Source: Amphibalanus amphitrite (Eukaryota > Arthropoda > Thecostraca > Balanomorpha > Balanidae). From it: a stretch of 64,000 nucleotides of DNA. Location of the stretch: positions 868,001 through 932,000 of the forward strand of contig NW_024881540.1 in NCBI RefSeq assembly GCF_019059575.1, read 5' to 3'. Position 1 is the first letter of the stretch. Each line of letters starts with the position of its first letter. The notes under the pieces were generated by a model. It had not been told where the DNA came from and made no database searches. It saw only the letters and a program-made list of their open reading frames with translations. Shown here in pieces: positions 13,101 through 22,313 of the stretch. The position numbers and the translations under genes were made by a program.

Positions 13101-14845
13101 CAGCTTTTTTATTTCTGGTTGCCATCTCTTATCCCAATATTTACCTATGTGTGTATTTATTATGTTGTCATGTCTTTTCCTGTAATCAGCATGCTCTAAG
13201 GTAGATTTGATGTGCCAACCCGCCTAAAAATGCAATATGCTTTAATCTCCATAGACCTTTGGTAACCGGATGCTGGGAGTCATGAGCTGGATGATGCCGT
13301 TCTTCGTCGCCTGCTCGACGTTTGGAGGGCTCAATGGCGGCATCTTCGCATCCTCGCGGTTATTTTTCGTTGGTGCCCGTGAGGGCTGCCTTCCGGTCGC
13401 CCTGGCAATGATAAACGTCAACAAGTTGACCCCAGTGCCTTCTCTCGTATTTTTGGTAAGTATTGATTCATTTTGTTGATGTGTGCTACGTGGCATGTAT
13501 ACAATACGTTCAATGGCGTCGTTTAGCGCTTTTCTCTCCCAAACATTTATCAGTTACCGATCGGTTTCTGTGACGCACCATTTCGTTTCAGTGCTTTCTC
13601 ACACTCTGCATGCTGGTGACATCGGACGTGTACTCGCTGATCAACTACATCAGTTTTGTGGAGAGTCTGTTCATCACTATGTCTACGGCCGGCCTCCTGT
13701 ACCTGCGCTGGAAACTGCCCGAGGCCCCGCGGCCGATCAAGGCGAGTTTAGACTCACCATTATCGGTGTAGAACGTCTCTCAATAGCCATCACGCGGTGT
13801 TAAGCAGAAACGTTGCTTGCTGCTGCAGCACTAATTTTATTTTGCTGCCTAAAAACATTTTTTTTGTATTTTCAATATTCAATTAGCCGATGTATGGCCA
13901 GAACTGATTAACGATTATTAATTCAGATTAATAATGGTTTCTCTAGCACGCTAGCAAACGTAAACGGCCATGGGTGGAGCTTTCCCAGGGAAGTTGGTGG
14001 GGCAAAAAGTCGTCAAACCTCAAATGTCCGATTGTTAGGTTAGATAAAGTGCAACATTGAATCATTTTTTCATTACAGAGATAACATTTTGTATTACACA
14101 CACATTTCAAAGCTCCTCAATGCGAAAACAAAGTCCTACAAATCAGCGTAAGTTGGTGGGGCAAAATGTTTATTGGTGGGGAAAAATGGCAAGTTGGTGG
14201 GGCACCCGCCCCACCAACTGAATAGGAAGCTCCGCCCCCGTAAACGGCTTCCCGTTCTACATTGCTTCCATTACGGCAGCAGTATCGGATGACAATTGGT
14301 TTCTCCATTACAAACGCAGGTGAACATCGCGCTGCCGATCATTTTCCTGGTGGTGTGCCTGTTCCTGGTGACATTTCCCATCTACATGACGCCGGTGGAG
14401 GTGGGCGTGGCCTGCGGTATCATCCTGTCGGGCGTGCCCGTCTACCTGGTGGGCGTACTGTGGCGTCGGAACGTCTCCTGCCTGGACGGCCTCATGGGTA
14501 CGTGACAGTCGCCTCTCCATCGTACGGCACGAATGAACTGAGTCGTATTGAGTTTTTACGCTCACTTTTTTAAACTGACATTTTGGATGATAGTTATGAG
14601 ATGTTACTTTTACGGTGTGGTCGCTCACAATTTTCATTGTGTCGTATAATACGCTCTAAGCAATGCTGAAGATCTCTATATTTAATTTAGTAGCTAGATT
14701 TGTACCTAAAGGATGTATGTTCTCTGCTATCATGTGTGGGAAATCAAATTAAACACTATATCATGACTTCTTGTTTTCAGATTCCATGAATAACGCGATA
14801 CAGAAGTTGACCAACAGTGTGATCGACACATCCAAAATGGATTGA
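917..14845 (+). CDS. SLC7 heteromeric amino-acid transporter light chain (LAT / y+LAT type), 3' nine coding exons
   Basis: Predicted plasma-membrane amino-acid exchanger subunit that pairs with a 4F2hc/CD98-type heavy chain. Nine exons join in frame (917-1135, 5459-5563, 6038-6158, 8688-8732, 9123-9246, 13255-13455, 13592-13741, 14320-14497, 14781-14845) to give 401 complete codons and a stop. Seen in the translation: SGGDFAYI in the TM3 region, then a conserved Cys in [12 protein letters not shown], the position that makes the disulfide to the heavy chain in human LAT1. Next come the TM6 motif [15 protein letters not shown] with the gating Phe, [22 protein letters not shown] in TM8, TPVPSLVF, and APRPIKVNIALP before the last helices. 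About 100 N-terminal residues (TM1-TM2, with the GSGIF motif) must be coded left of the window. The family is certain; whether it is closest to LAT1/2, Asc or y+LAT is not, so no symbol is given. Confidence 0.93.
2478..2848. mobile_element. TA-flanked MITE, family N, copy 1
   Basis: The termini are inverted repeats: CAGTCGGTTACAACTTGATC at the left, and GATCAACTTGTAACCGACTG at the right. TA lies immediately outside both ends, as expected of Tc1/mariner-type insertion. There is no coding capacity. The second copy, in the opposite orientation, is at 7003-7362; both share the block with CGGCACAGCCTATCC and its neighbours. Confidence 0.75.
2902..3384. repeat. Long inverted repeat (foldback), arms about 240 bp
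   Basis: The left arm (about 2902-3145) and right arm (about 3147-3384) are near-perfect reverse complements meeting around 3146 at GGGCCCTGATCCTGGGCCC. Each arm ends in GGGCCCAATCTTACCAAAT and carries its own smaller palindrome GTGAATGCGCATTCAC. The RNA of this intron would fold into a long hairpin. Confidence 0.85.
3396..3764. repeat. Six dispersed GATCATAGATC boxes
   Basis: GATCATAGATCC occurs at 3396, 3626, 3668, 3709 and 3753, with one variant ending CG at 3438. Most are preceded by a further GATC within about 20 bases. The spacing is irregular, so it is not a simple tandem array. Function unknown. Confidence 0.7.
4134..4187. repeat. (GT)n microsatellite
   Basis: An uninterrupted dinucleotide tract of about 26 units. 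Confidence 0.97.
5459..5563 (+). CDS. SLC7 gene, exon b (TM5 region)
   Basis: The acceptor is ctttacag before 5459 and the donor is G|gttagt at 5564. It enters and leaves in phase 1. It codes [20 protein letters not shown] and [12 protein letters not shown], matching the INCxxV...QDxFxxAK stretch of LAT proteins. Confidence 0.9.
5663..5742. repeat. Hairpin with 28-bp perfect arms
   Basis: The left arm 5663-5690 and right arm 5715-5742 are exact reverse complements around a 24-base loop, within a 474-bp intron of the SLC7 gene. Confidence 0.85.
6038..6158 (+). CDS. SLC7 gene, exon c (TM6)
   Basis: The acceptor is cgggacag before 6038. The donor gtgggt follows 6158 and splits the Trp codon of AGW|N, giving phase 2. 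It codes [20 protein letters not shown] and then [12 protein letters not shown], the substrate-gate helix. Confidence 0.9.
7003..7362. mobile_element. TA-flanked MITE, family N, copy 2 (inverted)
   Basis: The left terminus is CAGCCGGTTACAAGTTGGTC with TA outside. The right terminus GATCAACCTGTAACCGAC is slightly decayed. The body is the reverse complement of 2478-2848 over the CCTCCTCCGGCGACCCGGGC block. Confidence 0.7.
7461..8433. mobile_element. Non-autonomous element with GGGGAGAGTGGGG termini
   Basis: Ends GGGGAGAGTGGGG(T)GGGTTGTATCA and TGATACAACTCTCCCCGCTC(TCCCC) form a TIR of about 25 bp flanked by TA on both sides. GTTGTATCA-like words recur inside (7670-7705, 8036-8058, 8394-8417) in both orientations, so the interior also looks terminus-derived. 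A (CATA)n tract lies at 7990-8023. No open transposase is visible. Confidence 0.75.
8688..8732 (+). CDS. SLC7 gene, exon d (45 nt)
   Basis: The acceptor is gttctttcag and the donor is AG|gtaagg. It runs phase 2 to phase 2 and codes [14 protein letters not shown], the extracellular end of TM6 and the following loop. It is short but fits exactly between its neighbours. Confidence 0.9.
9123..9246 (+). CDS. SLC7 gene, exon e (TM7)
   Basis: The acceptor aatgcggcag lacks a strong pyrimidine tract but gives the exact frame; the donor is GTG|gtgagt. It codes [20 protein letters not shown], then [21 protein letters not shown]. It ends in phase 0. Confidence 0.92.
9556..12361. mobile_element. hAT-like element (about 2.8 kb) with 8-bp target duplication
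   Basis: The ends CAGGGTTGTATACGACTC and GATTGGTATACAACCCTG are inverted repeats. The 8-bp direct repeat GTCCAGAA flanks them at 9548-9555 and 12362-12369, the duplication size of the hAT superfamily. Both subterminal regions carry clusters of AATCAATC/GACTCAA words (9580-9715 and 12175-12345). An 892-bp TTAA element sits inside at 10040-10931. No intact transposase is visible, so it is non-autonomous or decayed. It lies wholly in an SLC7 intron. Confidence 0.85.
10040..10931. mobile_element. TTAA-flanked element, family A, copy 1 (892 bp)
   Basis: TTAA at 10036-10039 and 10932-10935. The termini CCCTCGCATGTGTG and ACATGCGAGGG are inverted repeats. Subterminal G-run/C-run hairpins lie at 10080-10108 and 10886-10917. 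The interior is rich in AGGTCA/TGACCT, with the palindromes AGGTCAATGACCT (10587-10599) and AGGTCAATGACCC (10231-10243). TTAA duplication with CCC ends is the hallmark of the piggyBac superfamily; there is no transposase, so it is a MITE-type derivative. Orientation is opposite to copy 2. Confidence 0.85.
12470..12800. repeat. Repeat Q, copy 1, with an unoccupied TTAA site
   Basis: The reverse complement of this stretch recurs at 23620-24800. Shared words include CATCCCACCTTAACATTAG, GTTTGGTAGCACGCG and ATATGCTGCTTTGCGCGC. Here TTAA at 12515-12518 is empty, whereas in the other copy the same TTAA is occupied by a family B element. This makes it an internal pre-insertion reference. Confidence 0.75.
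13255..13455 (+). CDS. SLC7 gene, exon f (TM8)
   Basis: The acceptor is atctccatag and the donor is TTG|gtaagt. It has 67 codons, phase 0 to 0. It codes [19 protein letters not shown], then [20 protein letters not shown] and TPVPSLVFL, the most conserved block of the family. Confidence 0.95.
13592..13741 (+). CDS. SLC7 gene, exon g, followed by a GC donor
   Basis: The acceptor is tttcgtttcag. It has 50 codons, phase 0, ending LPEAPRPIK at AAG|gcgagt. The conserved RPIK/VN(I/L)ALP junction and the phase-0 start of the next exon force the exon to end before gc. The next GT is four bases further on and would break the frame. Introns of GC-AG type usually keep a strong AAG|GCnAGT context, as here. 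Confidence 0.9.
13990..14219. mobile_element. Small MITE with AGTTGGTGGGGC termini
   Basis: AGTTGGTGGGGCAAAA at the left and GCCCCACCAACT at the right are inverted repeats about 230 bp apart. A further direct copy of AAGTTGGTGGGGCA lies at 14151 and again at 14191. It lies inside the GC-AG intron. GCCCCACCAACTTGG also occurs at 9738-9752. Confidence 0.55.
14320..14497 (+). CDS. SLC7 gene, exon h (TM11-TM12)
   Basis: The acceptor is caaacgcag and the donor is G|gtacgt at 14498. It codes [20 protein letters not shown], then [20 protein letters not shown], the last two helices. It ends in phase 1. Confidence 0.94.
14781..14845 (+). CDS. SLC7 gene, terminal coding exon
   Basis: The acceptor is ttgttttcag. 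It codes the short cytoplasmic tail [20 protein letters not shown] and the stop TGA at 14843-14845. The tail is shorter than in human LAT2. Confidence 0.92.
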
Positions 14846-15705
14846 TGGTGCTTCGAACGCGGCTTGCGTTTTCCCAAGCTGTGATTTCGGACCGCGCTGT
14901 GCCGTATCGGAGGCCGCCGTCGGTCGGGTCGCCATCTAGCGGTGTGGCGCAGAGCCATAGTGTAATTGGTCGCCGGTAGGTGACGCCAATGGCGGCACGG
15001 GACTCGCCGAGTCAAGATGCGTGTTGTCGTTTCCGAGACATGAGCCTCGGCCGATTGTGAGCCGTGTGCAGTTGGGTGCCGGGTCGACGCGACCAGTGTT
15101 GCGATGACTGGTGCGATCCAGCCGGTTCACTCGTGCGTGTCGCTGTGTGAGCCAATGTGTGCATGTGGGCATTTCTGACCCCTGTCCTGCGGCCAAACGG
15201 GGAATAACAAGCGGGTGGGCGTCTTAGGCCGGTTTGTGTACGAAGCTGTACACAGGTAGACGACTTGAAGCGAATGGCGACTGTTAGGTGACTTGTACGT
15301 TTTTATGCATCGTTATAGCAATAAGCCATCGAGTAAATTTATTGGCTGGGTAAATTTGTTTAAAAGAACGTTTGTTGACTGACCTTCGCGCATTTTCTCC
15401 TACTTACTAACCAATGACGTGGAACACATGTTCATCGTGTTGGATTATCACCATACATTAGTTGATAACCCTAGCGAAGCCACGTACTTCGCTAGAGTAG
15501 TTTGACAGTTGAACGACGTCAACATTTAGCCATAAGGTATATGTGCTGGTGTGAGAATGATGTGTTTTCCTGTAGACGCCTATTTTAATAACACGAGTGT
15601 TTGCCAATGTGTTAATGAGTAGACCGGTAAGATGCTCTTGACAGCACGTATCTGGCTTTGGAGCATGTTTGTAGCGGTCAATAAAATATTTTGAGCCTTT
15701 GGAAC
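14846..15705 (+). other. SLC7 3' UTR with poly(A) signal
   Basis: Non-coding sequence after the stop. AATAAA at 15680-15685 is followed by a T/G-rich stretch, a conventional cleavage context. The UTR is about 850 bases. The neighbouring gene A converges from the other strand. Confidence 0.7.
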
Positions 15706-16334
15706 GAGCAATCGTGAGTAGAATCGGAAAACTATTTTTTTAATACCTTAACCACTGTGGTAAATTATCTTGCAGTAACTTCTAAGCAAATATATATAGC
15801 TGCTTAGTAGAACTCATGCTCGTGCGCACCCAAATTAAAACTAAATCTGGGACTGGTTGACTGCTCAAACCTGCGTTTAATCTTGAACTTTTATTAACCT
15901 CGAGCAACACGTTCAATTCACATTTACGAGCTGTGGCGTCAGAATTCAACAATAAAACATAACAAACACAAACAAGCGCATGTGCACATCGACCAACATA
16001 ATGCCCAAAATGGTATGATCGCACTTGACAAAACTAAAAACATTTAAACTTAACGAAAAGGTAAACGAAATGGGGGTAGGGCAACGCCGGCAATATCCAC
16101 GTAAGATCGAGTCCTCTGAAGCCTATAACAAACAAAAACAAAACACTGAAAATGAACAAAGTGGTGTGATAACATGGCATGCCTACCTACAGCAATGGCA
16201 TGCATTTTCCACTGATCGCACTCGAACACGCATTTAAATCGCAACAGACGTATTGTGCGACTGGTAACGTCCTGCCCGCTCGGTCCCCTAAATGGCTCTG
16301 TATGTATGTTTGTATTTAGTTCAACACTGCCCTG

Positions 16335-16560
16335 TCAAAGCTGACTGGTCTTTGGAGGCGGGTCATCGCTAACGCGTCGTTCCCCGTTGCTTTGGTGGAG
16401 TTTATCGTTCGCAGGCTGTCTTCCAGTCATCCCCGCAGGTTGGTGACACGTCTCCGCGAGCTCTGTCGGGCAGGTGCCGCCCAGACCGGCGGAGAAGAGC
16501 CGCTGATACTCGTCGAACCGGCCGCCACGGTGGGAGGAGAGCAGCAGGCTCACCGGCACG
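16335..16560 (-). CDS. Gene A terminal exon
   Basis: The acceptor is cactcgttgcag. It enters in phase 2 and codes VPVSLLLSSHRGGRFDEYQR, then GGTCPTELAETCHQPAG, ending TSQL and TGA at 16335-16337. A possible minus-strand poly(A) signal (AATAAA) reads at 15895-15890. Confidence 0.7.
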
Positions 16561-19500
16561 CTGCAACGAGTGTCAGAGTTACACTGACGCTCAGTAGTTG
16601 GTCAGCAATCCCGAGCCCTCAGCAGCTAGCTTCTGTGGTATCAGCTATCACACCTTCATGGAAGGCAAGTGAGTGAAGGGGGGCAGGTAACCTTCTGCTC
16701 CATTGGCAGCAATATGCAACAAATGTTAGTCGGCATTGAATGACCACTTAGGTACCTGATTCAAAATATTAGAAAACAATATCACAAAAAAGTAAACTTA
16801 GGCAAGTGAGTAATCCCTGACTGATCGGCAGGCTGACCGCCGGGGACCTGAGGACTTTGCCCTCACCTGGCGATGGCGAGCAGCGGCCGGTCCGCCCCAG
16901 AGCTGGCCACCAGGTCACACAGGCGGCGCTGGAAGCACGGCTCGTGGCGCCAGCTGCGCGCCGACACCAGACTGAGAAGAGTCCTCACCACCGCTGAAAT
17001 CACATCCAACAGTCAGCTAAAACGGGGTTCTAGTTGCGATAACGGAGCCCGAAGGCATTTCACGAAACGCCTCTGGTGGCGACGGTTTGCACTTCACAGC
17101 AGGTGACCGGAAAATACTGATGCTTTCCGAAAGTATGGGTACAACTGGTCTCCGAAGTCCGAACTACTTTTCAAATAAAGCCATCTGAGTCCGATGGCTT
17201 TATTTCAAAAGGAGTAGACAAGGACAGTGAGCCTAAGCAGCTAAAGGATCCTTTTGACTTCGGCGTCAACTGTCAAGTCAGGTCGCCCTTGTGCGCCACC
17301 CGCCGTCACAAGGCATTTAGCAATAAGCAAATATGGTAAGTAAGTTCCCAAAAACCGACCCAAATCCGGCCCATGAGACTCTGTGATACACATCGCCCTC
17401 AAGGTGCATACGACAGGACTTATCTACGCCCTGTACAAACCTGCAGTGCGAGGCGCGGAAGCTGAGCGGCCGTTGTTGGTCGCCGTATTGGTGTTGGTAA
17501 TGACGTCGTTGTCATTGTTGGTGAGCGTGTTGGTGTTGGTGTTGACCGGGTTGGCGTTGGCAGCCGTGGTGATAACGTCGTTGTCCGTGTTGGTCAGTGT
17601 GGGACTGTTGGTGTTGGCAATGGTGGTGGTGTCGGCATCGTTGATGGTGACGGTGACGCTGCCGGAAGAAGCGCCGGACGACGCTGCTGCCGCCGTGGAC
17701 ACGGAGGTCGAGTAGCCAACCAGCAGAGCCAGCGGCAGGAAACCGAGCAGGTCGCCGAGGTTCGACTTGCAGTCGCACATAACTCGCTTCCCATAGGGCT
17801 TCGGGGTTTTTGGCTTCTTGTTTGATTTGATGTGGCCTTTTGGTTTGCTCTTTCGTCGGAAACTTGACTTCAGTTTTGCTCTTAGATTGTCAAGGCTCAG
17901 ATTCAGATTGATATTAAGCCCGGGCTTCTTTTTGGCCTTCTGTTGTCCCTTTGAAGCGATTTTCGTTTGTGCCTTATTCGTTGTTTGGTTGCGAATTTGA
18001 CTGTATGGCATAGCGGTATCGTTCTTATTGTTTTTCTGTATATCGCCTTTCGCAGTGGAAACGGCTGGAACCTGTCCTTGGACACGAGTAGTTGTTCGAG
18101 CCGTCTGTTTGCGAGGCCACCGTCGTCGAGAGGACCCCCGAAGTCGACTCATTGGCTGAGAGCGGTGCGGTGGTATCAGGGGCCGATGTCCGGTCGAACG
18201 CGGCGCCATGACATTTGCGCGAGCACCTTTCTGTCGGGAGGTCCCCGCTCTACGCCAATGGGGCAGCACAGCACCAAGGCGCGGCTTCTGCCTGAGAGAA
18301 GGCCGCACTCTCAAGGTGTGCACCATTCCCCTGGGATGCAGCACCATCTCTCCGGATGGATAACTCCGGGAACTTGTCGTGTGGTTAGCAGATATCCCCA
18401 TCTGACGGGCTTGGGCCGTTTGCCGGCTGACCAACACCAGCCGCTGCCCCCTCCGTACGGTTTGTGCTAGGCTGGGCTGCCTGCGACCCAGCCAGGCTAA
18501 CAATCGTCCGAGGCTGGGCCAGCGGCGGTGGCTGGCGGCCGGGTGGCGCCGCTGTGCTGGCCGCGGCTCTGCAAGAGGGTGCCGCTGTGCCGGCTGCGGC
18601 TCTGCAGAGGGGTGTCGCTGTGCTGGCCGCGGTTCTAAGATATGAGGCCGCAGCTGTGCCGGTTGCGACTCTGTATGTGGGCTCCGCTGTGCTGGCCGCG
18701 GCTCTGTGTTTGGGCGCCTCTGTACTGGCCGCGGCTCGGCGGGGTGGCGCCGCTTTGCCGGTCGTAGCTTGATCGGCTGGACTGGAGACGTCTCCAGCAG
18801 TCGGTCAGTCGGAGACTGACCTGCTGTTTGCCACAAAACAGGTACCGACGCAGCGCTTTCGGCAGTCGTTCCGTTCATTTCTTCCTTCTGCTTGAACACT
18901 GGCGGGTCTATATGCTCTCCGCCGTCTATCGCTCCCTGTCCAGAGGAGTGATCGACTCCAGGATCCTCTGTCACCAGCACAGGTTTCTGGGTGACGCCGT
19001 CCCGGTGACCTGACCGGCCGACCGGCCGTGCGGTGTGTCCGGTCTCCCGTGCTGGTGCGTTGGTGGTTGTCGTTCCGCTGGCGAGCGAGTTGAACAGCTC
19101 CGGCCAGGTGAGGCGGCCGTTGCGCCTGGAGTCGGCTTCGGGCCGCCGTTTGCGTACGTTGATGGGCACGCCGAGCTGCTCGAGGCGCCGGCCGGTGCCG
19201 AGCCGGTGCGGTCGGCACAGCCCGGCGGAGTGGCACCGGTCGGGCGATACCGTCCCGTCCAGCCACCGCAGCAGCAGCGTCGACATCGGGCGCAGACCTG
19301 CAGCGGGACAACCGCAGTGAGTTACCATGACATGCTGATGCATTTAACATTAGCAACCGTATTTCATTTTCAAAGACTAGGTAAACTGGGAATTGAATGA
19401 ATCTTAAGAAAAAATTACATGTAACTGGGGGATCGCTCATAATCAGAATTTATTAATTAATCCTCGCATGTGTGGGGGAGGGGGTCGGATAGACCCCCCA

Positions 19501-22313
19501 TGGTTTTTTGCGAATAACTCCCGCAAAAAGCTGCCGAGCCCCGCGAAACTTTCAGAACCCTCGAGTTGATTAATTTTACACCTACTCTAAAAATTTCATG
19601 ACTCTGACTTAAGTGACCTTTGACCTGTGACCTATTTCTCGAGGCCATGTTTGGCCAGAATCGCGATTCGGCGTACGTCGGCTCGCATTCGCCGCGCGTT
19701 TGCAAGCTTTTCGTGGTTTCAAACGTTCAAACATGTGATTGGATGCTGCTCCCATGTATTAGGGTGGATGTCAAGGTCACCTGAAGGTCAGGTCAGGTCA
19801 CTGACCTTTGGTGACCTCGGGTCACTTTTCGAGTTTTACATGTTTCTAGGCTAGTTTTTGGAGCTGAATTCGAATTTAGAAACCATTTGAACATTTACGA
19901 AGTAGTTTTGGTGCCTTCTAACATGTTACGAAGCTGTCAGAGGCGGTTGACACCTACTACGTCTACGAATACCCGTCACGACCCCTACTGGTTGACTTGA
20001 CCTGACCTGACCCGACCTGGTCTAAATGCTTAAAGACATCATCTGTGATCAAAACTAACACGATATTCGTGATCAGAACCTCGAATTCCGAAAAAACCAT
20101 AGCAGCCACACTTAACGACTTTCTAACAGGTCCCGATTTTCCCGACTTTTGGGTCATTGACCTGAACTGGAAGGTCAACCAATGTCCTAGGACCTTAAAT
20201 TTGGTATCATCGGCTTCGTCTCGTGACGGGCAACACGCTTGTTTTTTTCGCGAAGCTCTAGCTCGATCAGGGGACAAACGGCAAAGGGGGGTCCAACCGA
20301 CCCCCCCCCCCCGACACGTTAGAAGCTGGCAAACGCCGCACACATGCGAGGGTTAACGAAAGAACGCTTCGCGCTCGTTATTCATACCTAACGAGTTTCA
20401 TATTTAATTCTCCCGATTTTCAGTGCGCCACCTCTTTTCTGGATCTAGCCGACTGCTTAAGGTCTCCCCCCTCCCCCCACCCACCCCCGAGCGCTCGTGA
20501 ACGGGCAGTGGCCGCACTCACCGGGCAGGCTGGCCGGTGATGATCGCGAGCGGGCGGTGGCCGTGGACGTGGAAGTGGCAGTGGTCGTTCCGCTCGTCGC
20601 GGCCACCGTGGCCAGCGAGCCGGCGTAGATGAGCAGAGCCAGCAGCGAGGTGAGCGCCGCCAGCACGCCCGGCGTCACCGACGACTCGGGACAGCGGCAC
20701 ACTGGCTCGTGCCGGTCCCCACCGGCGCGACGCCGCATGCCGGCGTTATCCAGATGCGAGGCCACGAGATTGGCGCCGACTCCGACCACCACATCCAGGG
20801 CGTCCGGGCCGTCAAGCTGACCGAGCCGGTCCCTTAGCCACAGCAGCTGCTCCGCCAGGCCGGCCTGGGGCGGAGCCGGCTCGCCCTGCACGAACTGGGA
20901 GCCGAGCTGAGTCAGTCGACTCACCAGAGGCTCCAGGGGTGGGTCCCCGGGAGGCGCCGGCACAGAGTCGCCACCGCCCACCAGGTCCGTCCAGATGGCG
21001 GCCGAGACGTTCTGAGAGAGCAGACCGGTGACTGCTGGCTCATCAGACAGCACTTGGTCTGCAGACGACAGGGGTTTCATTGTGACGTGTTGGTCGGCCA
21101 CTGGCGGCTGCGACGGGGCCATGGCCGATGCAGGTCTGGTGTCGCTCTTGGGGAGCGATGGCAGGCGTGTCTGACCTCGGCGCCGGCCTGGTACGTTCTC
21201 CGTACGGGGTTGTTGCTCCTGTGTAACTGGCTTGTCGACACGGGAGATGCTGCCGTTGTAGATTTCGGTCCAGATGCTCTGTCGACCAGCTGTGAACCAT
21301 GGTGGCATCTGATGCCCTGTATGTGTGCTGGGTAATCCCGTTCCATCATCTTTGACCTTGGAAGACCAGCCGTCTAATGGCCCCAGCACCGGCTCCGAGA
21401 GCATGACGCGCCGCCCGGCGGACGCGTGCTGCGCCCCGACCGTGTTGGCCTGGTAAAGCGCGCCGTGTCCGCCGACGGCGTCTGTGATCGGAGAGCTGGC
21501 CAGGAAGCCGTTGGCAGGCACCAGGTTCTGCACGTTGTAACGCGTGACGGGCGCCTCGTCCATGTTGTGGCTGGAGAGAGGACCTGCTGTGGCATCGTTG
21601 GGCCCTGAATGGTCCTGGTTGCTAATCGTATTGTTGGTCGCAACGTCGTCTGTTGTCTCAAGCTGAAAGCTATCAGAAAGGTCACTGACTTGTTTGGTAG
21701 AGGTTTCTGAAGGCCTACTTAATGCTAGTGCGGAAGTGACGCCACTAACATCGACCCAAGCTTCGGGCATCATTGCCTGCATCGTCTTAGCGGGGCTTGT
21801 GGTGTTGTAGCTTGTGACTTGACTTGTTCTGTTGTCTGACTTGCGTTCATACAAGACCGGCGCCGTGCCGGCCACTGGGTCTCGTCTCCGCGTACCTGGT
21901 CTGTGCCGATCACCCGCTGCTCGGTCCGCCGGTCTCCTCACTGAAGTCTGCACAGGCAGGCGCGGTACGCCCACCAGGGTAGCTGACACGGGCAGCGGCG
22001 GTCGACTCCGCGGCCAGCGCAGCGGCCGGCCGGCCTCGGCGCGCCCTGCTCCCCCGCCGGTCACCAGCACCAGGCTGAAGTTGGCCGAGGCGGGCCCCAG
22101 CGCGGGCAGCCGGCGCAGCAGCTCGTGCACCGGATCGACCGGCTGCCGGCGGCCGCTGGAGGCCGTGCCAGTCTGCAGGTCCGATCGGGCCGGCACCAGG
22201 GCCGGGGTCGAGATCGGCACAGGCTCCGTATCGGCTGCCACCAGAACACCTGCTGTGGACACGAAGAGCAGCAGCGACAACATCAGCAGCCGATGAGGAA
22301 CATGCCCCAGCAT
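16335..22313 (-). CDS. Gene A: signal peptide, two CxC-hydrophobic segments, Asn/Thr repeat module, C-terminal Cys domain; function unknown
   Basis: Four exons on the minus strand (22313-20522, 19297-17441, 16993-16867, 16560-16335) join in frame to 1333 codons plus a stop. The start at 22313 is chosen for its context (CAGCCATGC) and the signal peptide LLMLSLLLFVSTAGVLVAA that follows. Residues about 30-538 are low-complexity Ser/Thr/Pro-rich. CRCPESS (539-545) precedes hydrophobic segment 1 (about 549-570, LAALTSLLALLIYAGSLA). After a second long basic region with a PAQR-type repeat, CDCKSN precedes hydrophobic segment 2 (about 1111-1132, LLGFLPLALLVGYS). An Asn/Thr/Asp module follows (about 1144-1204). 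The C-terminus has PCFQRRLCDL and GGTCPTEL. It is probably a secreted or membrane protein of a lineage-specific family. Gene B is a paralogue. I do not recognise a named family. Confidence 0.75.
16867..16993 (-). CDS. Gene A exon 3 (Cys-pair segment)
   Basis: The acceptor is tgtgatttcag and the donor is CCAG|gtgagg. Phase 1 to 2, 127 nt. It codes VVRTLLSLVSARSWRHEP, then CFQRRLCDLVASSGADRP. Both splice sites are strong, and the phase fits exons 2 and 4. Confidence 0.75.
17173..17205. repeat. 13-bp stem hairpin with AATAAA on both strands
   Basis: The arms 17173-17185 and 17193-17205 (AAATAAAGCCATC / GATGGCTTTATTT) are exact reverse complements around a 7-base loop. It sits in gene A intron 2. 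It may be incidental. Confidence 0.6.
17441..19297 (-). CDS. Gene A exon 2 (basic region, PAQR repeats, second CxC-hydrophobic segment, N/T/D module)
   Basis: The acceptor is gttgtcccgctgcag and the donor is GCAG|gtttgt, phase 1 to 1. It starts LRPMSTLLLRWLDGTVSP. Near its start, DSRRNGRLTWPE resembles an EF-hand loop with Asp1, Asn5, Gly6, Leu8 and Glu12, but position 3 is Arg. About seven imperfect 11-12-residue repeats of type EPRPAQRRP lie at 18500-18780. Then come Lys-rich sequence, CDC, the hydrophobic segment, and a repeat in which TLTNTDNDVIT recurs as TLTNNDNDVIT after 24 residues. Confidence 0.75.
19461..20352. mobile_element. TTAA-flanked element, family A, copy 2 (892 bp)
   Basis: TTAA at 19457-19460 and 20353-20356. 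The termini are TCCTCGCATGTGTG and CACATGCGAGGG. It has exactly the length of copy 1 in the opposite orientation. G/C hairpins lie at both ends, and palindromes AGGTCACTGACCT (19795-19807) and GGGTCATTGACCT (20151-20163) are present. It lies in gene A intron 1, between exons 1 and 2. Confidence 0.85.
20522..22313 (-). CDS. Gene A exon 1 (signal peptide to first CxC-hydrophobic segment)
   Basis: From ATG 22313 to the donor CCCG|gtgagt, ending in phase 1. The frame is open for a further 67 codons upstream without another good start. The end of the exon carries TSGTTTATSTSTATAR, a Thr-rich tract directly after the hydrophobic segment, like the Asn/Thr tract after segment 2. Confidence 0.75.

Larger units (their letters stand above)
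9247..13254 (+). other. SLC7 intron (4.0 kb)
   Basis: Mostly the hAT-like element (9556-12361) with its nested TTAA element, followed by repeat Q copy 1. Stretch 12800-13254 shows nothing I can name. Confidence 0.65.
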
